A stretch of DNA of 64,000 bases from positions 1 to 64,000 of the forward strand of contig BDSL01000066.1 of NCBI GenBank assembly GCA_003116995.1, read 5' to 3'. Position 1 is the stretch's first letter; the number at the start of each line of letters is the position of its first letter. The translations under genes and the position numbers were made by a program. This document shows, piece by piece, positions 23,001 to 32,389 of the stretch. Source of the stretch: Yamagishiella unicocca (lineage: Eukaryota > Chlorophyta > Chlorophyceae > Chlamydomonadales > Volvocaceae). Below the pieces are notes generated by a model that saw only the letters and a list, made by a program, of their open reading frames with translations, was not told the DNA's origin and made no database searches.

Positions 23001-23585
23001 CGCCGCCGCGCGCGCCGCCTCCTCCACCTGCTGCTGCGCCTGCACGTTGCGCTGCCGCTTCCTCGCCTCCGCGCGTCGCCGGTGCGCGGGCGGCACTCGC
23101 AGCGCGCTGAGGACGTCCGCGAACATGCCGCCCACACTCCGCCGCAAGTCCTGGCCGACCCTCGGCTCAAACAGGACGTCAGGCACCGCGCCACCGCCGG
23201 CCGCGAAGATCGCCTCGCGCTGCTCGCCGTACTCCTCGCACAATCGCTCGAGGGCGGCCAGATCCGTGAGGCCTGGCAGCGCGGTGCGCAGGTGCAGCAG
23301 CGCCTGGCGCAGCACGGGGTTCGCCATGAGGACTTCGTTGAAGGCGGCGCCAGGGCGGGAGGTCAGCAGGCCGCTGCCGCCCCCACCCGCACCCCCGACC
23401 GCCAAGGCATGCGCGCGTGCGGCCGCCGCCGCGACGTACGGCGCCACCACGCTGCTGGTGCGCGGGGTGGTGGCGCCCGGGTAGCGAGCCACGCCGCCGG
23501 GCACCAGCGCGCCGCTGCGCCACAGGTGCTGCGGCAGGGGGGGGGCAGTGATGTGGCGGTTGAGGTACGGGTCCTGCCGGCCCAT
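20100..23585 (-). CDS. SAND/ULTRAPETALA-like nuclear protein
   Basis: Two minus-strand exons, 22771-23585 and 20100-22497, join in frame across a 273 nt intron (donor CACAG/GTCCGT, acceptor GGCGCCAG, C-run in the pyrimidine tract), giving 1070 aa. An acceptor at ~23602 could extend the 5' end. The N-terminal ~270 aa are helical and charged (LERLCEEYGEQREAIF). Residues ~547-631 (21425-21674) read CGGVPGLLD, CSCPAC, APDWPEHCGLSNGRRRWQ and PSLEFFMRRSG. This follows the order of SAND-type domains, best ULTRAPETALA (C-C-C cluster, FEKHSG, KWK, basic tail), and suggests DNA or chromatin binding. Around it are acidic stretches, an RGRGRGRG tract, poly-Gly and an acidic end DSDDDDLADFDAMFAALK. Domain assignment is by eye. 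It might be the 3' part of a longer gene that includes SNAPC1, as no clear terminator separates them. Confidence 0.65.
20182..20238. repeat. CCG/CCA trinucleotide run
   Basis: About 19 triplets of ccg and cca, translated as poly-Gly on the minus strand within the C-terminus of the SAND-like protein. Likely length-variable. Confidence 0.9.
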
Positions 23586-23602
23586 GCGCCTGCGGAGTAC
23601 CG

Positions 23603-24430
23603 CGCTGCAGCAACAGCCTGGAATCCTGGGTACCCCACACCACGTCTACCCCGCACCCCTCCCCTCCCCGCCACCTCCCCCTCATCCACAGTGCTCTGTA
23701 CTCGCCCATGCACTTGTGCTGCTGCACATCGTACACCTACAAACGAGTGCCCCAGACGTTTTCTCGGTTCCACTTACCTCTCAAGTGGCGACTTAAGGGT
23801 TTCGTCTCAACCCATTTTGCAAGGCCAATATCAGCACACATCTGGTCCCTGCCGGCCCTTAATCTCTTTGCTGACGGCGCTGCTTATCAGCCACCCCCAA
23901 CACGCGACCCACCCCCCGCCCTGCGCCTGTGGACAAGCTTGCAGACCACCCCTCCACCACCCCGCCCTCGGCCAAGTCCTCACCCCCCGCCCCGCCCGAT
24001 ATCATTCCTCGAGCCCGCCCCCACCGCCCTCTGGTACCACGGCGCCCGATACCGCCCCCGCATGCCCCCACCCTCCAAAGACCTGCTTGCCGAAGTCCGA
24101 GGAGGCGGTCCCCGGCTCCTCCAAGTGGATCTCTGGGCCGTCGTTCGGCCCAGCCGGAATGCAGCTGAGACGCTCCACCCGCTCCACCCAGGGCCGCTTC
24201 CACGCACACCGGACTGCCGCCTCCCCACACAAACGCGCACCCTGACCGCGGCCTCCGAAACCCGTTCCTGCTACCCCACCCGCAGCCCCCCTGGCTGACT
24301 GGACCGGCATGGACTCCCTGCTGTCGCCGTTCGTGTCGCTGCTGACCATGCTGACCGTGTCGCTGGTGGAGTGGCGCACCACCGCGCACCAATACATGAA
24401 ACGGCCCGCCCGCCTAAGCTACAGCCTCTC
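23603..24430 (-). other. Candidate SNAPC1 3' exons and intron
   Basis: On the minus strand 24290-24397 reads FMYWCAVVRHSTSDTVSMV, and 24070-24200 reads WVERVERLSC then PEIHLEEPGTASSDFGKQ with a GTCTTT donor. Both have G/C-ending codons and would fit the region after the SNAP43 core, but I could not find splice phases joining them cleanly. The plus strand also reads well at 24309-24420 (MDSLLSPFVSLLTM), so strand is uncertain. 23812-23925 is the junction segment shared with 6590-6700 and ~13862-13985. The rest looks intronic. Confidence 0.35.
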
Positions 24431-24721
24431 CCCTGGGCGTGAGCTCCTCACCGCCGCCCCCCCCGGCCCCACCTCCATGTTTCCCCCACCCTTCACGTCC
24501 GACTTCATCATCACCGTAAAGGATATGTTTCCCTTCACTCTGCAAATCGTCTTGCGCCGATATGACGCCCATCAGCGCATGTGGACCTCTAGCCCCCGTA
24601 TCCCTGCCCTCCCCCGGTCCAGTGCCCCCCGCCCCGTGCCCTCCCTCCCGTCTCCCCCCCATCGCCCTTAGTTTGTTTGCTCAGGGGCACTCCTTGCCAT
24701 TAGTAACACGCGACCCACCCC

Positions 24722-25098
24722 CTCCCCGCCCCCTCCCTGTTCGGCCCCCCTCCCTGTTCGGCCCCCTCCCTGTTCGGCCCCCCTCCCTGCTCGGCCCCCT
24801 CCCTGCTCGGCCCCCCTCCCTGCTCGGCCCCCTCCCTGCTCGGCCCCCCCCTCCCTGCTCGGCCCCCCCCTCCCTGCTCGGCCCCCCCCTCCCTGCTCGG
24901 CCCCCCTCCCTGTTCGGCCCCCCCCCCCCTGCTCGGCCCCCCTCCCTGCTCGGCCCCCCTCCCTGCTCGGCCCCCCTCCCTGCTCGGCCCCCCTCCCTGC
25001 TCGGCCCCCCTCCCCGTTCGCCCCCCCTCCCTGCTCGGCCCCCCTCCCTGCTCGGCCCCCCCCTGCTCGGCCCCCCTCCCTGTTTGTTTTGCACCCCC
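24722..25098. repeat. Minisatellite, unit ~18-20 bp
   Basis: About 20 copies of cctccctgctcggcccc with variants in C-run length and gctcgg/gttcgg. It lies directly after the SNAP43-core exon on the minus strand, so it is probably intronic. The transcribed strand equivalent is G-rich. Confidence 0.9.
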
Positions 25099-25110
25099 CC
25101 AGCTACCCAC

Positions 25111-28100
25111 CCGCACCACCATGACCAGGTCCCGCCAGCCGCCAGCCGCCGCTTTGCCGACCACCTCCGCCAGCGAGCTCAGCAGCGGCAGCGGCACATA
25201 GACACGCACGGGCGGCTGGCACAGCTGCGTGCCGTGCAGGCAGTACAGCGCGAACACCGCCCCCACGCGGGCAGCCAGCGGCACGTCAGGCCCCGGAGGA
25301 GGCAGGGCCGCAGGCAGGGGGGGCGGCGTCGGGTTAGCGGAGGGGGCCGCGGGAGGGGGCTGCGCAGCTGCTGTCTGTGGCGGGCCGGGCGCGAGTGTAG
25401 TCGCCGGTGCTGTGGCCTGCACCACCAGTCCTGAGATGGCAGCGGCGGCACCAGCAGCAGCAGCGGTAGCAGCAACAGTGGCCACCGAGCCCGCCGCCGC
25501 CGCCGCTTCCACCGCAGCAGCAGCGGTGGGTATGCGCCCTGCCACCTCGACCTCGGCGCCTGCTGCCTCCGCCGGGTGAGGTCGGGCGCTCCCCGCAGTG
25601 TCTGCGACCTGAGCCGCCAGTGGCAGCTGGGGCTGGCAGGGCGGCGCCGCTACCGCCGGCCCTGCCACGTCAGCTGCTGACCTTGTCACGTCAGCTACCG
25701 ACCCTGCCACGTCAGCTGCTGACCCTGCCACGTCAGCTGCCAGCTCTGCCACGTCAGCTACCGACCCTGCCACGTCAGCTGCTGACCCTGCCACGTCAGC
25801 TGCTGACCCTGCCACGTCAGCTGCCGACCCTGCCACGACAGCTGCCGGCCCTGAGGTGCAAGGTGGCCCCGCGGCCGCCTCGGAGGCAGCCCCGACCCCG
25901 ACCCCGAAGGGCACTACGAAGGCGGCAGCGTCGGCACAGCCCGCCGCCATTCCCAGCTCGGCTGCTGTTGCCGCTGCCGCTGTCCCAAGCCCACTAGCAG
26001 GTGCCGGGGGCGGGTGGGGCACCGCGAGGCCCGGAGCAAGCAGCCACCTCCCTAGAGCGGTCGTAAGGGTTGGGGGTGCAGGCAGGTCAGATGGGTGGGC
26101 GGCAGGGACCTCTCCAGGGAACGACGTCTCAGGCGGCGGCGAGGTGCACTTCTCCCAGCCCACCGAGCCCACAACGCCGTGCAACCTCTGGCCCCCGAGC
26201 TAGGCTGGGCCCCGACTGCGGTCCTCCTATCCTGGTCCCTAAACACCCAGGTGCTGGGGACGGGCCCGAAACCCGCCAGAGCTCCCCACCCTTCGCGGAT
26301 ATAATTTACCATCCCCCCCCTTCGACCATCCCCGGCTTCATCCCCAACATGAGCGAACACCGCGTCCATCCACCCCCCTGCCGCCCGCCCCCGTGCCGTC
26401 CAGTGGCCGCATCAAGCATCGGGTCGTGCAGCGCAACGGCGGCTGCTCGGAGGTCCCCCCCCCGGCTGCTCGGAGGTCCCCCCCCCCGGCTGCTCGGAGG
26501 TCCCCCCTCCCCCGGCTGCTCGGAGGTCCCCCCCCCCCGGCTGCTCGGAGGTCCCCCCCCGGCTGCTCGGAGGTCCCCCCCCCGGCTGCTCGGAGGTCCC
26601 CCCCCCGGCTGCTCGGAGGTCCCCCCCCCCGTGTGCGACCACACCGCTCACCCGCTTCTGCCCCAGCGCCCGCACCAGTGTCCGGCCCCCACAGCTCTCC
26701 AGGGCTCGCCGCACCAGCCGGATGGCCCGGCAGCAGCGGCTGCGGCTCCTGCGTCGCCTGGTCAAGCGACAACGGCAGCTGTGGTGTCGGCAATCGCGGC
26801 AACGGCGGCAGCGGCTGCAGTGGCGGCGTTTCCTTCAGCGGCCCCAGGCACTGTCCCCGCAGCGGCGACGGCGCCACCAGCCCGTGCAGGGGTGAGAACC
26901 CGCACAGCGGCGACAGCGGCCCCAGGCCCAGCGGATCCCCTGCGTCGCTGTACGCGGGAGTGAACACCGCTACCTCCCCTGCCTCGGCTCCGTCGGCAGC
27001 AGCAGCACCCGCGGCAGCAGCAGCGTCACCCGCATCTGTCCCTGGCCGCATAGCGTCAGACGCCTCTGCCCCGCTGTCTGGTGCTGTCGCTGCTGCGCCG
27101 CACGTGGGGCCTGACGCGGCTGCTACCCCGGCAGCCGACTGCAGCAGAGCCGTGCCTCCAAAGGCCGGCGCTGCGGCGGTGGCTGCGGCGGCGTCGTCAT
27201 CCGACTTGGGCGCTCCCGTGACCACCTGGGTTGCCTGCTGGAGGCCGGAGCCCCGGGTGCCGCCGACTGGGAGGGCAGGAGCGGGCGGGGGGGGCTGCAC
27301 TGCCGCTGCAGCTGCTGCGTTGTCGTCGTAATCGTCCTCCTCTGCCGGTCCCATCCCCAACCCTCGAACCAGCCCCGCCAGTTCCAGGGGAAGGGGCTGA
27401 ACCCCGGGCTGCTGCTGCCGCCCATACAGCTCCATCAGGCATGTTGCACCTGCTAGCGGCTCTGGAGCTGCTGCGTGACTGGCGCCGACAAGGCCCCCGT
27501 GGGCGGCTTGTGCAGACGCCAAGGGGTGCGGCGCCAAGGGGTGCGGCGCTGGCAGCAGGGCACCGGCATGGCCTTGTTGCGGGTGGTGGTGGTGGTGGTG
27601 CGGCTGCGGGTGCAGGTGAGGGTGCGCCTGCCCCACTGGTGCGGAACGCGCCTCATGCTGCGCGTGCTGGGGCTCCAGCTCTCCAGCGAACAGCTCGTCC
27701 AGCTGCGCCAGCAACTCGTAGTCCAGCAGGTGGTCCTCCTCGACGGCGCCACCGCCAGGTCCGTGCCTGCCGCTGACAGCATCGCTCACTTTGACAACCT
27801 CGGAATGGTTGGCGACAAACGTGACGGGATTTGATCTCCCTGCCGAGCTGCCGGGCCGGCCGACCCGCTCAGCTACGCTGGGTTGTGCTGTCGTGGTCGT
27901 GGCAGTGGCAGCTACTTTCCGCCTCCCCGCTGGACGCCCCCGAGCCTTGGGATTCGCTGCCGCCTGGCTCAGCGTCGCTTGTTCTGCGGCGGAGGAAGTG
28001 CCGCAGACTTCGTCCGGCTCACCCGGGTCGGGGCGGTAAACGAGGTACGGGCTCGGGTCGGCCAAACGGTTTAAAGACACGGCATATAAAAGCTGCAAGA

Positions 28101-28431
28101 AGTCCCTCGCAGGAACGTTGAGAGGTACAGCCTGCGCGGTCAACCGCGTGGTGAGACGCAAACGCGACGCGCCGATTCGGCGGCAAGGGCTCAACTCGCC
28201 TGATGGATGAATGAGAATGCACTGCTGCACCATACTTCCTTAAATGTTGACAGCTTCAAGGGAGCCCCGTCCTGCACCTGGGGTGCCCTTTGTCAGCGAG
28301 CATGCTACAGGAAACTCCGGGCCGCCATGGTTTACCTTCAGCACAAACTTGTCAATCAGCTTATGAACATCCTCTTCAAAGCTGGGCACTATCAAAGACG
28401 TTGCAGGCTTCTTGAACACAAGCTTGCCCAT
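25111..28431 (-). CDS. SNAPC1: SNAPC1/SNAP43-like snRNA transcription subunit
   Basis: SNAPC1 is a subunit of the complex that recognises the proximal element of snRNA promoters in the nucleus. Exon 1 (28336-28431, 32 codons, ATG at 28431) reads TSLIVPSFEEDVHKLIDKF; after a 204 nt intron, exon 2 starts at 28131 with VPLNVPARDFLQLLYAVSLN. Together they align with the SNAP43 N-terminus. Exon 2 continues in frame to about 26652 (donor GTGAGC) through a long insert rich in Ala, Pro, Gly, Gln and His (PHHHHHHPQQGHAG). The last clear exon, within ~26180-25111, holds a heptapeptide array and then ARVGAVFALYCLHGTQLCQP and LPLLSSLAEVV, the most diagnostic SNAP43 core (animal form: RVGALYLLYGLYNTQLCQP). 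The exon 2-3 junction and the 3' end are unresolved; 24.0-24.4 kb may hold the rest. Low-complexity inserts make it far longer than animal or plant homologues. Confidence 0.75.
25661..25849 (-). repeat. 21-bp array coding a heptapeptide
   Basis: Nine head-to-tail 21-bp units (cctgccacgtcagctgctgac and variants) inside the SNAPC1-like reading frame, translated on the minus strand as repeated VAGSAAD. Because 21 is a multiple of 3, copy changes keep frame. Confidence 0.9.
26446..26632. repeat. Minisatellite, unit ~22 bp
   Basis: About nine copies of ggctgctcggaggtcccccc with variable C runs, just downstream of the proposed exon 2 donor of the SNAPC1-like gene (minus strand), so probably intronic. 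G-rich in the RNA sense. Confidence 0.9.
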
Positions 28432-29273
28432 TTGTTGCTGAGAGCCTCTTCATTCGTGTAGTGCAAATACACTCCACGCTTAGTCGTACCTCATTAGACA
28501 CGTTGACTGCGTATAAAATGTAAAAGCAAATCTGCGCCATCCTTATGCACGACTGCCGCGCTTCTCGTCGTGCTCATCTAGTCGAGTTATGAAGACTAGC
28601 TTCGCCATCATCGTCTTTTTCCAAACGTGTGGGCCTGAAGTATACATAGGACCCGCAAGCTCTCTCCACAACCAGCTACATGAATTCCATGGGCCAAAAC
28701 CCATAAAGGCCGACATGCGCAAGGGTGAGGCGGAAGGGGCCCAGGGAGGTCCACGGAGGGGATGGGGCGGGCGGGAGGGCCAGGAGAGGAGCGGGTGCAT
28801 TAGGGAGGGGCGGGGAGGGCCCAGGGTGTGGTGGGAGGGCCAGGGTGGCAGCGAGGAAACCCAATCACACCGACAGGGTCAGGGGACCGCGTGGGCCGTT
28901 GGCGGCCTTGATCGATGAGGTTAGGGTTGGCAGCTCGTGAGGGAAGTACGTGCGCTGTCCTGGAAATCTATGCACGTACACGTACGCTCCGTTGGCTTTG
29001 AATGGGTCCGCAAGGAGTAATGTGATCCGACATTCGCGGTTGGCCTCACCAAAGGGCGGTTGGCGAATTGCGTTCCGTAAAAGTTTCGCTGCCAGCCCGC
29101 ACACTCAGAGGCACATCGGGCTGCACGTGCACAAACAACGATAACCTTCAATTTCAGGAAAGCGTGACTAACGTAGTCACAGCCACTACATGCGAGCTTC
29201 TCGGACCGTCAACCAGCCACCCGCACCCCCCCCCATCCCGCCTCCACACGCGGGTAGCCTCTTCACCCTCCAG
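28432..29273. other. SNAPC1 5' flank, no gene seen
   Basis: The first ~220 bp (28432-28650) is shared with 8300-8450 next to the SNAPC1-like pseudogene (agactagcttcgccatcatc against agactcgctttgtcatcatc), so it is probably the conserved promoter/5' UTR. 28720-28870 is a G-rich, low-complexity tract. From 28900 to 29273 I see no feature other than short ORFs. Confidence 0.5.
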
Positions 29274-29520
29274 GCCTGATGTACTTCCGGCTGGAGGACA
29301 TTCGCTGCATCAGCGCCCGGGTGGCGCTGGCAGCCTGTGTCGCGGCGCACGGCTGGAGCCACCTGATGCACGGCCCCGAGGGGGAGGCGCTGACGTCATC
29401 GGGCGGTGAGCGGGCCTGTTGGACTTGATCGCCCGCAGCATGTTCTGGCCCGATTACAAGGGCCTGGTGCACCTGTGCCGCGACGTGTGGGGGAGTCAGA
29501 GCAACCCGTGGGTCGGCACT
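29274..29520 (+). pseudogene. Malic enzyme C-terminal fragment
   Basis: After an acceptor-like CCCTCCAG the plus strand reads LMYFRLEDIRCISARVALA, which follows the malic-enzyme C-terminal pattern (YPPLSDIRxISxxIA). Then, in another frame from ~29425, comes DLIARSMFWPDYKGLVHL, which fits the family's closing motif (RSxMYxPxYxxL). The two parts are out of frame by one base, unless a 33 nt intron at 29406-29438 is accepted, and that would remove the conserved residues. No upstream NAD(P)-binding or catalytic exons are visible. I read it as a gene tail left by a rearrangement. Confidence 0.55.
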
Positions 29521-29861
29521 AGCTTGAAAGACAAGTAAACCGAGGAGAAGGAGCTTGGGAGTGAGGGAGCCGTGAGGGCCGAGGGCGGGCCAGAGCGAGG
29601 CAGGGGGGTGGTGGGGAAGGGATGGCTTTGCGCCAGTAACCTGCGGACCTGCCGATAATACGGCGGCGGTTGCAAGTTGTGGTGTTGGTTGCGGGGCGCG
29701 GTTGACGGCTGGTTGTTTGTTGGAGAGAGGTCGCAGCTTGCTTGCCTTGTCTTCGTGCTCAGGTGCGTACTGAAGAACGAGTTGGGAGCCACGAGATCCG
29801 TTATGATGCTGTTGCTGTTGTTGTGCACGGATTGTGAGTTGGCCACCAAGCAAGTCAGTTT
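29521..29861. other. No gene seen
   Basis: Sequence between the malic-enzyme fragment and the start of macro-repeat unit A. Only short ORFs without recognisable features. Confidence 0.5.
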
Positions 29862-30432
29862 GTAAACCTGCGATCCCGGTGGTTCCGTCCGTGTTCGTAT
29901 GTCGAAATTCCACTACGTTGCAGTGATGCATGTTTGTTAAACTGTGCGCTTGTTGGTCAGCGGCTGCACGCATAACCGACATTAGACCCAACTACACAAC
30001 AGCAGTGTTTATTTTGGAGAGACCTGTCTCCCCTACCGAAACAGTCGCTGTTGCTGTGGCGGTACTGCGGTATTCTAATGGCGGTACTGTGGTGGTATTG
30101 TGATGGCGGTACTGCGTGTAGGTCTGCTCCAGGGAGCGAGGCAACCTGAGTTAGTCTCGGGTGGGCCGGCTGGTCGCCTTGCTATTTTCGTTCGCCAGGG
30201 GTACTCCGGATGTAATCGCACAATACATCAACCTTCAGTGCGGTTGCAAGGGTTCCTGAGGAGCGCCTTTTGCCCTGTTGGATCCTGACACATGTAACAA
30301 TTAGAAATAAACGACGAAATGTGTCGCTTCTTCAGGTCCTCTGCTAGAGCGAATCAATGCGACCACCGGCTCTCCCGGCAGCACTGGGCAGCAGCTCCTG
30401 GAGGCCGTGGATGGCCGTCTTCAGCTTCTCGG

Positions 30433-30790
30433 TTACAAGTTAGAACTTCCGCACAAGTGCGGAGACCGGTAAAAGCCGGGGGGGGGGGCACGGACGGTTA
30501 TAAGTCTTCTTAAGACACGTTGGCGGGCGGGTGCATCCTCGTCCCCCCGTGAACATTTGAGCGCGAGGCGCTTCATCGCCGCGTGCCTAGTGTCCCAAAC
30601 GCCAGAGAGAAAGTTGGCCACGGCCAGAGGAGGCGCTTATCCCATTGTCGTGGCCCTGGAATGTTATCGCGTCCTCGAACTCCCAGCAAGCTCCCATAGG
30701 GCACTTATTAAAAAATGTGCATTTCATCTTCGACCGCGCCATACCCGCAAAATCGGTAGATGCGCTCAGCAGACCCACGGGTCCAGGTAG
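30433..30790 (-). pseudogene. LINE C-terminal fragment, unit A
   Basis: The minus strand reads ERIYRFCGYGAVEDEMHIF and then, one frame over, KCPMGACWEFEDAITF, followed by FLSGVWDTRHAAMKRLALK. The pattern is the zinc-knuckle end of non-LTR retrotransposon ORF2 (C-x2-C-x9-H-x4-C), but here the first Cys is Tyr and there is a frameshift in a T run. Reverse-transcriptase motifs are not visible nearby. Confidence 0.55.
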
Positions 30791-32205
30791 ACCACACCAG
30801 CGTCCCGCCCTTTCGCCACCGTGGGGGTCCTGGCGCAGAAGCAGCGCCGACTGCTCAGCGAGTGGGGGGCCGGGTGGCGCACGCTGTTGGTTTATTCTGC
30901 TGCGGGGCCACAATAAATAAGTCTGCTGAAGATGAAACACTTGTGCTACCGCCGTCGCAGTGCCTGTGCCGAAGGGAACTAATTGGAGATTGACTTTGTC
31001 GCTCTACCGGCAAGCCTCCACCCAAATAAAGCTGTTCAATCCTGATGATACCCTAAAATAAGGGGCTGAGAGAGCACTCGGCCCCAGATGGATGTACCTG
31101 TCTATCGCGCAAAATTCAAATCCTCAGGCTGTCAGGCACGGTACACCTCGAAGAGCTCTAACCGACGAATAAACAGGTATGAATCAAACAAAATGTTTGC
31201 AATTCAATGTGCTTTATGTCTAGTTCCTGTTCAGCAAATGCAAGCGCACGAGCGCAGCCGAACCTTTGCTTGCGCTACCGGTACAGGATGCACTACCTGG
31301 CACTCGTGCCATCATGCACCTTGTGCTTGGGAATTGATAATTGGCTGCTATGCAGCAAATTGGCTGTCAATACTTTAATTCGTGACAATTAGTTGCGCGG
31401 AAAGCCTCCACCTGGCTATAGCTTCTCTCGTTGTTCGGCCATAAATCCATATAGTGCTCAGAAGCTTTGCATACAACTCTGGTGCGCGCAACACGAGTTC
31501 ACGACCAGGTCTAGGCGAGGTCCGACCTTCCAGTGAAGTGCAAGCAGTAGTGTTAGTTATCGTACGGCGGGCGGACTGCTCAGCTCCAGTTCCCTTGTAG
31601 CTGTTTCATTCTGCCGCGTCCAAACTGGATTGTCAATCACATACCTTATCTGCATTAATAGTAATGGTAGCCAGCAACCAAGTTGGAGTCGACCCTTACG
31701 AAGGCGAAACAGTGCATGTCCGCCTTTAGCCATCCATCTGCCCTATTGCACATCCAATGACGCCAGGATATCCTTTCAGCTGCGTCATCCAGGTCACCTT
31801 GCTTCAGAGCGCTGGATGTAAGCTCTGTTCTGGCTACATTCGTTCGACGGACAGCCACCGGTATCTCAGGATTGGGGTATGCAATTCAGCACAATGTTGC
31901 AAGAACATCTTTTTGCCTGCTCCTAAACCACATGTACTTACAGCTGCAATCCTCATAGTCGCAGCTGTACCCGACGTGCCCTGATTGCGAATGTCCAATG
32001 ACGGCGTGTTCTGCAATCGTTTGCCGCAATCAACAGCGCAATCATTTTCCGATATCTGGGGAAGAGTGTATCCTATAACTGTTGGGGGCCTTCTTTGAGG
32101 TTTCTCATTATGCCATCCAGCCATGCTTCGTGCCTTGGGAGAGCCTCTGACATTACAACTCCCGTTCTCTGGACCCGCAGATTAATCCCGTTACTTCACA
32201 CCCAG

Positions 32206-32389
32206 GATGCTGCTGAGGAAACGGGCCGGCGCCATTTCCACAGTCACAACCGACAACCATGACAACAACCTGCTTCACGCACATTGCGTACTTCGGGTGC
32301 CAAGTCTTGCTTTCGCCCCCGTGCCGCCGCTGCCACCTGCCTTCCGTAGGACAACATACGTGGATTACCGTGCGGCGGGGCAGCGGCGC
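32206..32389. other. Lead-in to 198-bp satellite
   Basis: Conserved in unit B (52068-52254). An ATG at 32207 opens a plus-strand frame (MLLRKRAGAISTV) that runs on through the satellite, but in B the same frame ends after 120 codons. Coding status is doubtful. Confidence 0.3.

Noticed and set aside
24309..24671. Plus-strand ORF with a hydrophobic start (MDSLLSPFVSLLTM)
   Set aside because: It reads plausibly, but the minus strand fits the SNAPC1-like gene's direction and the downstream part of the ORF is C-rich intron-like sequence. Left as uncertain rather than annotated as a gene.
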